A DNA stretch of 64,000 nucleotides, taken from assembly GCA_018296165.2 (NCBI GenBank), contig JACKQL020000009.1, positions 1-64,000 of the forward strand. Reading direction: 5' to 3'. Of this stretch, positions 22,829-34,535 are shown one piece after another. Each line of letters opens with the position of its first letter. The stretch's first letter is position 1. This DNA is from Termitomyces sp. T153 (Eukaryota > Basidiomycota > Agaricomycetes > Agaricales > Lyophyllaceae). Below the pieces are notes generated by a model. The model saw nothing but the letters and a program-made list of their open reading frames with translations. It had not been told where the DNA came from and made no database searches. The position numbers and the translations under genes are program-made.

Positions 22829-22976
22829 TATCAGGGGATGTCTCACTTGTTTCTCCTCCTTCTCCTCCAGTTCTTGTCAGATTTGCTCCATTATAGTTTT
22901 CCTTTATTCTCCTTCCTTTTCCCTATCTATTGGTCCTAGTTTCAGCCCTCAGGCTGCACTAGTTCTCTATCAATAA
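22829..22976 (+). repeat. 5' LTR of D1, first segment
   Basis: Starts TATCAGGGGATGTCTC (TG changed to TA) and matches 31249-31396 of the 3' LTR up to CAATAA. The minisatellite insert follows. Confidence 0.88.
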
Positions 22977-23868
22977 TCTATAGTATATGCGACGACTCCT
23001 GGGAAAGTGGCTGTGTGCCCATTATATGCAACGACGAATCTTAAGAAACTGGGTTCCATCAATCCTTATGTAATGCTTATGTAAAATTACGTAAGTTGGC
23101 TGGCTTCAAATTTTCGGCCAGTTCCTTGGAAAGATCAATCGATCACGTAAACATCAAAAACATCGCACCAAGTCTCTCTTTCTTTCTTCCCGAAAACTGA
23201 AGCTTCCAACATTGTCTCTGCTTTGATACTGTGAGAAAAGGCTTTGATTGGCTTGATAGACTTTCCTGAAGAGGCTTCACTTACTTGGCCATGTATTATT
23301 CTACTACTGAGTGTCATCTCCAATCACTGATCAAACTGATAACCAGATCTTCACTATTGCATTTTTTATCAGGCTATTTCTTAGCATTGAGTAGCTTTCT
23401 GTCCTTGAGGTGGGCCTTCTTTTCTTTGCCTAATTGTCTGATGGCTGATTTTGATGGTGTATAGAAGCTGAATTTCTTATGTATACTTCTTTTCTGAGGG
23501 TCATCTCTATTGACTGATCATGACTGAAAACAGACTTCACTGCAGTCTTTATCAGGCTTTTTTTCTGTGCATTCAGTAGCTTTGCAGGTATGTTTTCTCT
23601 AGGTTAATCTGAGAGCTAATCTCTTTTTCTGTGCTGACAGTTGATCTCCTATGGAGAATAGTATAGATATTATTAATGGTTTACAAATGTAAGTGTGACA
23701 GTTTAAATAGTTGGTTGGTTAGTACTAACTTTTATAATTTTCAGCATCTCTAATATATACCAGTGGACATTGTAGTATTTTGTTAATAATGTAATATAGA
23801 TACATGATTAGTTTATAGATGAAATCTCAGTGTATTGAATTGTAAGAGAAAAGCAACACTTGGTCAAC

Positions 23869-24340
23869 AAAATACAAAGACCTAACTGAACGAAGTGCGG
23901 TTGGGTCTGGGATGAAGCACTGAGTTAGAAATACAAAGACCTAACCAAATGAAGTGAGGTTGGGTCTGGGATAAAGCATTGAGTTAGAAATACAAAGACC
24001 TAACCAAACAAAGTGAGGTTGGGTCTGGGATGAAGCATTGAGTATAATATCGAGGACCTAACCGAATGAAGTGAGGTTGGGTCTGGGATGAAGCATTAAG
24101 TTTGAAATACAAGGACCTAACTGAACGAAGTGAGGTTGGGTCTGGGATGAAGCATTGAGTAGAATATTGAGGACCTAACCAAACGAAGTGAGGTTGGGTC
24201 TGGGATGAAGCATTGAGTAGAATATTGAGGACCTAACCGAACGAAGTAAGGTTGGGTCTGGGATGAAGCATTGAGTAGAATATTGAGGACCTAACCGAAC
24301 GAAGTGAGGTTGGGTCTGGGATGAAGCAAGAGCTACTTCC
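23869..24340 (+). repeat. Minisatellite array 1, about 8 units of about 58 bp
   Basis: Each unit contains ACCTAACCGAACGAAGTGAG then GTTGGGTCTGGG. AGACCTAACC and GGTTGGGTCT form an imperfect inverted repeat around an 11-nt loop. Units differ mainly by transitions in the CGAACGAAG part. The last unit ends GCAAGAGCTAC like array 2. Confidence 0.9.
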
Positions 24341-25076
24341 AATAACCTGGGAAGATTCCTTATGTAATGCTTATGTAAAATTACATAACTTGGCTGGCCT
24401 TTAATTTTCGGCCTTTTCCTTTGGTGTGTGGCAAAGATCAATCATCGCACCGAATCACTCTTTCTTTTGACCTCTCTTTCCAATCTGAAGCATCAACCAT
24501 TCTCTCTGCTCTGATACTGTGAGAAAAAACTTTGATTGACCTGATAGACTCTACTGACCCTCTTTTGGAGGTTTTTACACTTAACTGGCCATGTATGCTC
24601 TACTTTTTGTCATCTCCAATCACTGATCATAGCTGATAACCAGATTTTCACTATTGCATCCTTCTTTAGACTTTTTCTGAGCATTGAGTAGCTTTCTCTT
24701 CTTTCAGGTGAGCTTTCTTTTCTTTGCTTAATTGTTCAATGGCTGATTTTGGTGGTTGTTTCTATATTGAAGCTGAATTGGGCTAGGTATACTCCCTTTC
24801 TGAGTGTAACTTTTATGGACTAATCATGGCTGAAATCAGACTTCACTACATTCTTCATTAGGCTCCTTTTCTGAGTGTTCAGTAGCTTTGCAGGTATGCT
24901 TTTTCTATATTTGTCTGAGAACTAATTCAAGTATTATCCATTTTCTTTTCTAACCAGTTATTGGCTTTCTGCTTTTAAGGTAGATCTCTTTCAAACACCA
25001 AATTGCTAACCTCTGTGAATTTCAGCACCTAATGTATATGAGTTGACAGTGTAGTATAGATGTTCTCAATAGTTCT

Positions 25077-25441
25077 GGGACTTAGCATTGAGTTTGAAAT
25101 ACAAGGACCTAACCGAACAAAGTGAGGTTGGGTCTGGGAATTGGCATTGAGTTTGAAATACAAGGACCTAACCGAACGAAGTGAGGTTGGGTCTGGGACT
25201 TAGCATTGAGTTTCAAATACAAAGACCTAACCGAACGAAGTGAGGTTGAGTCTGGGATGAAGCATTAAGTTTGAAATACAAGGACCTAACTGAACGAAGT
25301 GAGGTTGGGTCTGGGATGAAGCATTAAGTTTGAAATACAAGGACCTAACCGAACGAAGTGAGGTTGGGTCTAGGATGAAGCATTGAGTAGAATATCGAGG
25401 ACCTAACCAAACAAAGTGAGGTTGGGTCTGGGATGAAGCAA
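25077..25441 (+). repeat. Minisatellite array 2, about 6 units of about 58-60 bp
   Basis: Same repeat unit as array 1, with longer GTTTGAAATACAAGGACC spacers in most units. It runs directly into the terminal hairpin at 25442. Confidence 0.9.
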
Positions 25442-25479
25442 GAGCTACAGGCCCATGCCGAAGGCACGGGGCGTAGCTC
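25442..25479 (+). other. Terminal hairpin of the insert
   Basis: GAGCTAC at 25442-25448 pairs with GTAGCTC at 25473-25479. Inside, GCCCATGCC and GGCACGGGGC pair around a GAA loop with minor mismatches. The hairpin ends one base before the insert boundary. Confidence 0.8.
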
Positions 25480-25480
25480 G

Positions 25481-25772
25481 TTCAGACAAGTGTGGCCCTT
25501 TGACACTGCCACTGGCTTATGTAACTGCTGACCAATTGCTGACACATCACTTGTGTCTTTTTTCTCTGTCATACTGTACAGTTGTTTCTCATGCTTCTGA
25601 AGCCTCTGAAGGGTCACACCTGGCCTAGGGCATCCTCAGACTTATTGTCTTTGGATTTCCCTTTGCTAGGTGAGTAGTTATCTTAGTAGATACTGTACAG
25701 TACTGAATAGACTTTGGATTTCCCTTTGCCAGCTGTGTGATTGAGCCCCAGCCTCCAGAGGTCACCCTTACA
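25481..25772 (+). repeat. 5' LTR of D1, second segment
   Basis: Matches 31397-31688 of the 3' LTR and ends CACCCTTACA. Internal D1 sequence begins at 25773. Confidence 0.88.
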
Positions 25773-25774
25773 GC

Positions 25775-25785
25775 AGAACAAGTCT
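25775..25785 (+). promoter_or_regulatory. Self-complementary primer site of D1
   Basis: AGAACAAGTCT lies two nt after the 5' LTR. Its complement matches 10 of 11 nt of the 3' LTR (31554-31564) and all 11 nt of the C1 3' LTR. This suggests priming by the element's own RNA 5' end, as in Tf1/sushi-type elements. Confidence 0.6.
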
Positions 25786-25888
25786 CTAGATTCAGTCTGG
25801 GAGCCCCCTTTTTGATTACTTGAGCTTCTACTTGATTCCTCAAAAGGTCTCTCCCCCACTAGTGTCTTAGTACCCCTGTGCTCTTCCT

Positions 25889-27180
25889 ATGACCCAGCCA
25901 ACCCCTCCAGCACCTCCCCCTGACACTTCAAGCCCCCAGGATGATGCCTGGAGTTGTTTACTGTCCCTGGAAACACAGGTTCAACTTACTCAAGCCTCCC
26001 TTACTTCCCAGGACTCCATCAAACTACTGAAGCAGTGTCCCTTTCTCTACAAGCCCTTCTAGAACATCTCCCCCTTGCTCCTACCACTCCTTTAATGCCT
26101 ACAGCAGATGTAGAACAGTTTGTGTCTGCACCTAACTCAGGCTTGTTGGCTCCAGCTGCTGCAGAACAGTTTGCATCTGCATCTGGCTTAGGCCTTCCAG
26201 CTCCTCATTCCAAACTTCCTCATCCTGCACTCCCTGAAATATACAATGGAGATTGTAAGGCTGGAGAATGTTTCCTCCAGTCCTGCATTACCTATATCCA
26301 GCTGAGTGGTAAAGCCTTTACCTTGGATGCCTTGGAAATTGCCTGGGTCCTCTCCTACATAAAGGCTGGTCAAGCCTCAACTTATGCACTGCATATCTTC
26401 AGATGCCCAGGAGGAGTGGAGAGTTTCTCTAGCTGGACAGAGTTTGAGAAGGAGTTCTGAGCAGAGTTCTTCCCCCTTGACCCAGCCAAAACCACAGCAC
26501 TTTCCCTTTGAGACCAAACTCAGTATGGTCAAGGAAAGCAGTCACTTGATGAGTACATTGACTCCTTTCATGCCTTAGTTGAACAGGCTGGATATCCAGA
26601 TGGTCTACAACTCTGTCTAACCTTCCATGATGGACTCCACCCCTCTCTCAGGGATCATATAGACAGCATGGCACAAGGGCGCCCAGATGATGAGCAGGTC
26701 AATACCTAATTTAAGGTGGCACGCAAGCAGTGGCAGCTCATGGAACTGCAACATGAGCTGCAGCAGATGCAACCCCCAACCTTTCCTTTTTCTTGTGGAG
26801 AGTTCACTCCCCAAGCTCTCTCTTCTGCACCTGCACCAGCATCCTCAAGACCAGGTGCAGCTCCTTCCTTCATGCCTCATGTTGCTCCCCTATGCTCCCT
26901 ACTCCAAGGAGTCCCAATGGATGTTGATGCTTCCCAATAGCAGTCCACCATCCCCTTGCTATGTTGATGCTGTGGGAAGGCAGGTCATTTTGCCTATTAC
27001 TGTCCTCAAGGGCTAGAAGTTCACTACTTGTCAGCATCAGAGCAAGAAGAGCTGCTCATCCAACTCCTTGCAGCCTGGGATGCCACAGGAACTCCTTCTC
27101 TGGACACACCTATAGCTGTCCATTCAGAGAAAGTGGCCAATGGATTGGAGGAGGTTCCTGCAGAGTCTGAGGATTTTTAA
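25889..27180 (+). pseudogene. gag: D1 gag
   Basis: Starts ATG 25889 (MTQPTPPAPPPD). It needs a frame change near 26030-26060 to continue into the long capsid-like frame, then has stops at about 26458 and 26508 and more beyond. A zinc knuckle of form C-x2-C-x4-H-x4-C (CCGKAGHFAYYC, first Cys partner disturbed by a TGA) lies near 26970, and the frame ends TAA at 27180. The stops fit CAG, CGA or TGG changed by transitions. Confidence 0.8.
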
Positions 27181-27191
27181 AAGAGCAATGG

Positions 27192-27920
27192 ATGACCAGT
27201 ATGCCCCCATTGCCCAGTACTAATCATTTTGCTCCCCTGTCCATAGAATCAAATATATCTGTTGCTATTGTTGATACTATGCCTAAAACAATAAGCCTCT
27301 CCTCAGATATACAAACTCCCCCTCCAGCTAAAGTCTCAGCCAGAAACACACTTCCCAGCACATGCCCTCACATCCCTGCATGGGAACGCCACCTCCCCCA
27401 CCATTATGTTGTTGCTTCCACCCCTTCTACCAACTTTCTGAAGCTACAGGTGGAAATTGAGACAATGGACACTCAGCAGATCCAAAGTGTGGTTGCCCTC
27501 CTGGACAGTGGTGCAAAAGGCCTCTTCCTTGACACTGACTATATGCAACAACACCACCTGACCACTCGCCCCCTTTCTCATCCTATCCCTGTATACAATG
27601 TTGATGGCATGCTTAATGAAGCTGGCTCTATTCACTCTGTGGTGGACCTGGTCCTCCACTACCAAGACTATTCAGAGCAAGCTGCTTTTGCCATCACTAG
27701 TTTGGGAAAGCAAGACATGATCTTGGGGTTCACCTGGCTATATGAACACAATCCAGAGATTGACTGGACTAAGGGTGAGGTGAAGATGAGTCATTGCTCA
27801 TGTTGCTGCATTACCTGTGCAGAAGAAGCCCATATAAAGCAGAGAGCCAAAGTTTGTGAGTGTGCTGTGTGCATGCCTATTGTGCTGGGCATCTCCCTTA
27901 TGCTGATCTTGACCTCCTGA
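27192..27920 (+). pseudogene. pol: D1 protease region (242 codons open)
   Basis: Retropepsin with LLDSGAKGLFLDTDY near codon 110 and the second motif GKQDMILGFTWLYEHNPEIDW. It ends at TGA 27918-27920, after which the frame continues with further stops into the RT region. Likely the N-terminal part of the original pol polyprotein. Confidence 0.8.
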
Positions 27921-28063
27921 GTCCCCCTCCTCTGGCATTCCCTTATAACGAGGCCCTCTATGAGGATGTCTAAGGTGTTGGGTGTGAATCTCCAGAAGAA
28001 GAGGAAGTATGAAGAGAATGGACCTGTACTCCAGATGCAGAGTCCACGGATGAGAATATAGAG

Positions 28064-31000
28064 GTGGGTGATCGGATCTATGCTACAACCCTCTGCCTCC
28101 CTCCTGCAGTGGCAGAGATTCAGGCCGGTCAGACAACTTCTCAGTATCTGGCTGAGGCATTTGCAGCAAATCCACAGCCCAAGCCTTTTCATAGCACTGT
28201 TCCCAATCACCTCCATAACTTTGAGGATGTATTCTCCAAGGCCTCCTTTGATTCACTTCCAGAGCATAAGCAGTGGGATCATGTGATTGAGCTGATACCA
28301 GATGCAGACCCCTCCAGTTGCAAGATCTATCCACTTGCACCCTGTGAATAGGACGAGCTGGACACCTTCCTGCAGGAGAATCTTAGCTCAGGACAAATAT
28401 GACCCTCCAAGTCTCCAATGGCCTCTCCAGTCCTCTTTATTAAGAAGAAGGATGGGTCTCTTCATCTGGTTTAGGATTATTGTGTCCTGAATGTGATGAT
28501 AGTAAAGAACTGCTATCCTTTGCCACTCATTTCAGAACTTGTCAACAACCTTCAAGGTGCATGCTATTTCACTAAGTTGGATGTCCACTGGGGCTACAAC
28601 AATGTACACATCAAAGAAGGGGATGAGTGGAAGGCAGCATTCTGAACTAATCACAGACTCTTTGAACCTCTAGTAATGTTCTTTGGTCTCACCAATAGCC
28701 CAGCCACCTTTCAGACTATGATGAATAATATTTTCTATGATCTGATTGTGGAAGGTGTTGTCTGCATGTATCTTGACAATATCCTCATTTATATAAGAAC
28801 TCAGGAGGAGCATTGCTGGGTCACATGCATGGTCTTGGAATGCCTTGGCCAACACCAGCTCTATTTAAAGCCTGAGAAGTGCAAATTCAAACAGACAAAA
28901 GTGGAGTACCTGGGTTTGATCATTTTGCATGGAACAGCCAAGATGGACCCCATTAAAGTGGCAGGGGTAGCAGAGTGGCCTGAGCCAAGGAACAAGAAGG
29001 AAGTTCAGGCCTTTCTTGGGTTTGTCAATTTCTATGGGAGGTTCATACAGGATTTCTCCCACCATGCATGACCCCTCTTCAACCTCACAGTTAAGGATAC
29101 TGTATGGTGGTGGGAGCCCCCACAGCAAGCTGCCTTCCATGCCCTCAAGCAATCTGTGACCTCAAAGCCAGTTCTCCTATTCCCTGATGATGACTCTCCA
29201 TTCTGTGTGGAAGCAGATAGCTCAGACTTTGCTACAGGGGCAGTCCTCTCTCAGCAGTCAAAAGAGGATGGCAAATGGCACCCAGTAGCCTTCTACTCCA
29301 AGAGCCTTAATGCAGTGGAATGGAACTATGAGATCCATGATAAGGAGATGCTGGCAATTATTTGGTCCTTTGAAGAATGGCGGCATTTCCTTGAGGATGC
29401 ACAATATAATTTTGAAGTCTGGACAGACCATAAGTACCTGGAGTACTTCTGTTCTGCTAAGAAACTCAATCAACGTCAAGCTCGGTGGTCTCTGTATCTG
29501 GCCAACTTCAACTTCTCACTGCACTACAAACCAGAATGGAGCATGGGCAAACCAGATGCACTGTCCAGGTGGGCAGACCATGGCACTGGAGTGGGAGATA
29601 ACAACAACATTGTCCTCCTCAAGCCAGAGCTCTTTGCCATCTGTGCACTAGAAGGGATTGTGGCTCAGGAAGAGGAGGCAAACATCCTTAGGAACATCTG
29701 ACAAGGGAATTGGGAGGATGCATAGGAGGATGCAGTTGCCCAGGCTGCACAGGCCCTACAAGCTCAATGGGCAAGTGGAGTCAAGTCAGTGCATGCAGAT
29801 GAGTGGGGTCTTCAGGATGGGCTGCTGATCTTCAGAGGACACATTTATGTGCCTAACATTCCAGAACTTTGTCTGTGCATTGTAGAACAACATTATGACT
29901 CTCAAGTGGCTGGACATCCTGAAAGGTGGAAGATGCTAGAGCTGGTATTCCGGATCTATTGGTGGCTACAGATCTCCTGATATGTAGGCACCTACACTAG
30001 CACCTGTGACCTCTGTCTCCACATAAAACCTTGCTGCTAAGCACTCATGGGCCAGCTCCACCCACTTCCTATTCCAGCTGCTTGCTGGAGTGTTGCATCA
30101 GTGGATTTCATTGTGGAGCTCCCAGATGCTCATGGGTATGATGCCATAATAGTGGTGGTGGACCTCTATGGCAAACGGGCTCACTTCATACCTACTCACA
30201 CCACATGCTCTGCCTTGGGAGCAGCCAGCCTGTACTATAAGAATGTCTGGAAACTCCACTGTCTGTTAGATGGGTATGTTTCAGACCAGGGCCCCCAGTT
30301 TGTGGCAGAATTCACTTGAGAACTGTATTGCCTGCTAGGCATAAAGCTCTATACCACCATGGCCTATTACCCTCAGTCAGATGGGCAGACAGAACACATT
30401 AACCAGAAACTGGAACAGTATCTCTGGCTGTTTTGTAATGAGAGGCAGGATGACTGGGATGAGCTGCTGCTAGATGCAGAGTTCTAATACAACAACCATG
30501 TTCACTCTTCCACACAGATGACTCCATTCTTCCTGGATACTGGCAGGCACCCTCACATGGAATTTGAACCTCAGGCATGCCCCTCAGAGAACCACTCTGT
30601 CAACGAGTTTGTGAACCAGATGAGAAGGGCACAGGAGGAGGCAAAAGCTGCATTGGTGAAGGCCAAGGAAGACATGGCATGGTACTACGATCACAGATGG
30701 ACACCTGCTCCAGTTTACAAGCCTGGGGACTATATGTACTTGGATAGCTCAGACATTAAGACAACAAGGCCATCCCTGAAGCTGTCACATCATCATCTGG
30801 GCCCCTTCATGATGGAGAAGAAGGTAGGGCCTTTGGCATACTGACTTAAACTCCCAGCAGGCCTATGCCAACTGCATCTAGTCTTCAATGTGGTCAAGTT
30901 GTTTCCAGCTCCAGAGAATCCAATCCCAGGCCTTCACCCTAAGCCACCCCCACCACCAGTCCTGGTCAATGATGAGAAAGAGTATAACATGGAGGAAATC

Positions 31001-31222
31001 TTGGACAGCAGGGTATTCTAAGGGAAGTTGCAGTTCAAGGTGAAATGGAAGGGATATGGCATTGAGGACATCTCTTGGAAACCACAGGCTAATGTTTATG
31101 CACCAGGTTTGGTCTGGGACTTCTACCATAGGCATCCCAATGCCCCTAAAGCAATTCGAGGCATTTACTCTATTTCACCAGCTGACCAGGCAATTCATGA
31201 CTTCTTCTACCCAGTACATTGA
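28064..31222 (+). pseudogene. pol: D1 pol: RT, RNase H, integrase, chromodomain, with stops
   Basis: RT pieces: VFFIKKKDGSL-like region at 28420-28490, [20 protein letters not shown] at 28676, and the active site as YLDN (about 28768-28779) instead of YLDD. RNase H at 29156-29560 keeps FCVEADSSDFATGAVLSQQ, NYEIHDKEML and WTDHKYLEY. The integrase runs from 29789 (VEQHYDSQVAGHPERWK) through SVDFIVELPDAHGYDAIIVVVD and SDQGPQFVAEF to YPQSDGQTEHINQKLEQY (30360-30425). Chromodomain LQFKVKWKGYGIEDISWKP at 31028-31090, end at TGA 31220. Stops occur about every 200-600 nt. Confidence 0.88.
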
Positions 31223-31236
31223 GGCGCCACATTCTA

Positions 31237-31248
31237 GAGGGGGGGTGA
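31237..31248 (+). other. Polypurine tract of D1
   Basis: AGAGGGGGGG then TGA directly before the 3' LTR start TGTCAC at 31249. Confidence 0.75.
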
Positions 31249-31688
31249 TGTCACAGGATGTCTCACTTGTTTCCCCTCCTCCTCCTCCAGTTCTTGTCAG
31301 ATTTGCTCCATTATAGTTTTCCTTTATTCTCCTTCCTTTTCCTTAACTATTAGTCCTAGTTTCAGCCCTCAGGCTGCACCAGTTCTCTATCAATAATTCA
31401 GACAAGTGTGGCTCTTTGACACTGCCACTGGCTTATGTAACTGCTGACCAATTGCTGACACATCACTTGTGTCTTTTTTCTCTGTCATACTGTACAGTTG
31501 TTTCTCATGCTTCTGAAGCCTCTGAAGGGTCACACCTGGCCTAGGGAATCCCCAGACTTGTTGTCTTTGGATTTCCCTTTGCCAGGTGAGTAGTTATCTC
31601 AGTAGACACTGTACAGTACTGAATAGACTTTGGATTTCCCTTTGCCAGCTGTGTGATTGAGCCCCAGCCTCCAGAGGTTGCCCTTACA
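31249..31688 (+). repeat. 3' LTR of D1
   Basis: 440 bp, TGTCACAGG...CCCTTACA, uninterrupted. It is followed by the TSD CTGTT and resumed C2 sequence. The LTR end (GTTGCCCTTACA) is shared with family C, but the first half is different. Confidence 0.9.
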
Positions 31689-31693
31689 CTGTT

Positions 31694-34520
31694 CATCCAA
31701 GTCCCCAATGGCTTTTCTGGTCTTTTTCATCAAAAAGAAGGATGGCTCCCTCTGACTGGTACAGGACTACTAGGCACTCAACACCATGACAGTGAACAAC
31801 TGTTACCCCCTCCTCCTCATCTCTGAGCTCATCAACAACCTCTGGGGCATGTAATACTTCACTAAACTGGACATCTAGTGGGGTTACAATAATGTGCACA
31901 TTCAGGCAGGAGATGAGTGGAAGGTGGCCTTCCAGACCAACTGGGGATTGTTCAAGCCACTCATCATGTTCTTTGGTCTCACCAACGGCCCAGCCACCTT
32001 CCAGACCATGATGAATGACATCTTCCAGGACCTCATTGCAGAGGGTGTAGTGTGCATGTACCTCAATGACATTCTCATCTACACCAAAACACTGGAGGAA
32101 CACCATTGGATCACCTGTCTTGTCCTGGAATGCCTCCACCAGCACCAGCTCTACCTCAAGCCAGAGAAGTGCAAGTTTGAACAAACCTGAATTGAGTACC
32201 TCAGCCTGATCATCTCCCATGGAGCTGCAAAGATGGACCTGGTGAAGGTAGCAGGTGTGGCAGAGTGGCTGGAGCCCTGAAACAAGGAGGTACAAGTGTT
32301 CCTTGGTTTCACAAACTTATACAGGAGATTCATCCAGGACTTCTTGCACTATGCCTGCCCACTGTTTGACCTCATGGAAAAGAATGTTACATGGAGCTGG
32401 GGACCTCTGGAGCAGATGGCCTTTGACACTCTCAAGCACACTGTGACCTCTGGGCCAATCCTCCTATTCCCAGATAACAACTCTCCCTTCCACATAGAGG
32501 CCAACAGCTCTAACTTTGCCACTGGAGCAGTGCTCTCACAGCAATCTCTAGAGGATGGGAAGTGGCATTCAGTGGCCTTTTACTCCAAAAGCCTGAATGC
32601 AGTGGAACAGAATTACAAGATCCATGACAAGGAGATGTTAGCCATCATCTGGTCATTTGAGGAGTGGTGGCACTTTCTGGAAGGTGTGCAGCACAAGTTT
32701 GAGGTCTGAACAGATCACAAGAACCTTGAATACTTCCAGACAGCCAAGAAGCTCAATCACCAGCAGGCCCAATGGTCCCTCTATCTTGCCAACTTTGACT
32801 TCTCCTTGCACCATAAGCCTGGCCAGAGCACGGGGAAACCAGATGCCCTGTCTCAGAGGGCAGACCACAGAACAAAGGAAGGGGACAACAGTAACATTGT
32901 GCTCCTCCACCCCAAATTGTTTGTAATCTGAGCCATGGAGGGTCTTGCTGTTAATGGAGCAGAGGCAGACATTTTCCAGAACATACGATGGGGTAATAGG
33001 GATGGTCAACAGGAGGAGCTTGTGGCACAGGCCACTTGGATGCTGAAGTTGGGGCATACTATTGGTGTTAAAGCAGTCTGTGCTGACAAATGGGCCCTCC
33101 AAGATGGAATCCTAACCTTCTGAGACTATATCTATGTCCCTAACATTCCAGAGCTCCGTCAGAGGATTGTGGAGCAACACCATGACTCCCACATTGCAGG
33201 GCACCCTGGACAGTGGAAGACACTAGAGTTAGTATCATGGAACTACTGGTAGCCCCAAATGTCCCAATACATTGGGTCCTATACTAGTACCTGTGATATC
33301 TGCCTCCAGACCAAGCCCCAGCACTGACTCTTCTATGGACAGTTACACCCACTACTAGTGCCCATGGAATGGTGGAGCATAGCATCCATAGACTTCATCA
33401 TAGAGCTCCCCAATACCCACAGTTATGATGTGATCATGGTGGTGGTGGACTTGTATGGTAAGAAAGCACACTTCATTCTGACCCACACCACCTGCTCAGC
33501 CATGGGTACCACAAACCTGTATCAGAGGAACATCTGGAAGCTCCATGGCCTCTCCAATGCCTATGTCTTGGTTTGGGGACTACAATTTATGGTGGAGTTT
33601 ACCTGGGAGCTCTACTAACTGCTCGGAGTAAAGCTCCACACCACTACTGCCTACCACCTACAATCCAACAGCCAGATGGAGCATGTAAACCAGGAGCTAG
33701 AACAGTATCTCTGCCTCTTCTGCAATGAGCACCAAGATGACTGGGATGAACTCCTCCCTGATGCCAAATTCCAGTACAATAACCATGTTCACATGTTTAC
33801 CCAGTTTTCCCCATTCTTCCTTGACACCAGACAGCACCCATGTATGGGTTTTGAACCCCAGGCCCAACCCTTAGAAAACAAGGCAGTAAACAAATTTGTG
33901 GACCAAATGAAGAGGTCACAAGAGGAGGCCCAGGCTGCACTGGCAAAAGCAAAAGATGACATGGCATGATACTATAACTGTGGGAGGACCCTGGAGTGCA
34001 GATATCAGCCCAAAGATTGAGTCTACCCAGATGCCTCTGATATTACAACTACCCAACCCTCAAAAAAGCTGTTACACTGCCAACTAGGGCCATTCACAGT
34101 GGAATGACAGGTGGGACCCCTAGCCTATTGACTCCAATTCCCTGTAGGGATGCACCAGCTTCATCCAGTGTTCAATGTGGTCAAACTAACCCCAGCCCCT
34201 AAATATCCTATCCCAGGGCAATGTCCACCACCTCCACTGCTTCCTATGGTGGCCAACAACAATGAGGAGTATGAAGTGGAGGAAATCCTGGATAGCCATT
34301 TATTCTGGAGATAACTACAATACAAGGTGAAGTGGAAAGGCTACAGAATTGAGGATATCTCCTAAAAGCTATAGGAGAACATACACACCCCCAGACTTGT
34401 CAAGGAGTTCTACCAGAGACATCCAGACACCCTGTGTGCCATATGAGGAATCTACACTATCTCACCAGTGGACTGAGCAATCAGGGACTTCTTCTACCCC
34501 ACGTGTCAAGACACCACATG
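31694..34520 (+). pseudogene. pol: C2 pol remainder: RT, RNase H, integrase, chromodomain
   Basis: Continues RT with FFIKKKDGSL near 31723. It has FFGLTNGPATFQTMMNDIF (31969 on) and the active site as YLND (about 32059-32070) rather than YLDD. RNase H at 32296-32720 has NYKIHDKEMLAIIWSFEEW. The integrase runs from 33160 (VEQHHDSHIAGHP) through IDFIIELPNTHSYDVIMVVVD (33388 on) to MEHVNQELEQYLCLF (33676 on). The chromodomain remnant is KVKWKGY with stops near 34326-34370. Many stops; CpG-poor. Confidence 0.85.
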
Positions 34521-34523
34521 CTA

Positions 34524-34535
34524 GAGGGGGGGTGA
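34524..34535 (+). other. Polypurine tract of C2
   Basis: AGAGGGGGGG then TGA directly before the 3' LTR, the same arrangement as D1. Confidence 0.7.

Larger units (their letters stand above)
22977..25480 (+). mobile_element. Non-coding 2.5-kb insert with minisatellites and terminal hairpin (Helitron-like candidate)
   Basis: It splits the D1 5' LTR at AATAA^TTCAG. Removing 2504 bp restores an LTR of exactly the 3' LTR length, so there is no target duplication. The insert starts TCTATAGTATATGCGACG and ends with a strong hairpin and GTAGCTCG. It is a partial tandem duplication: two halves, each with a related 5' segment (TTATGTAATGCTTATGTAAA at about 23070 and 24360) and a 58-bp repeat array. 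No protein gene is seen. It keeps CpG while its host LTR does not, so it arrived late. Lack of TSD, 5' TC, insertion at A/T and a 3' hairpin suggest a non-autonomous Helitron, but the 3' end is not CTRR. Confidence 0.6.
22829..31688 (+). mobile_element. Element D1: Ty3/Gypsy chromovirus inserted in C2 with TSD CTGTT
   Basis: 5' LTR in two pieces (22829-22976 and 25481-25772), gag, protease, RT, RNase H, integrase and chromodomain in order, polypurine tract, and 3' LTR 31249-31688. CTGTT flanks it at 22824-22828 and 31689-31693. Both LTRs total 440 bp once the 2504-bp insert is removed. Frames carry scattered stops, so it is inactive, but it is less decayed than its C hosts. Confidence 0.9.

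Noticed and set aside
23869..25441. CRISPR-like array
   Set aside because: The units are adjoining tandem repeats with no unique spacers, in a eukaryotic repeat region.
22977..25480. Canonical Helitron assignment
   Set aside because: Not accepted as certain: the 3' end is not CTRR, the hairpin is terminal rather than a few nt inside, and no Rep/helicase is present. Kept only as a candidate.
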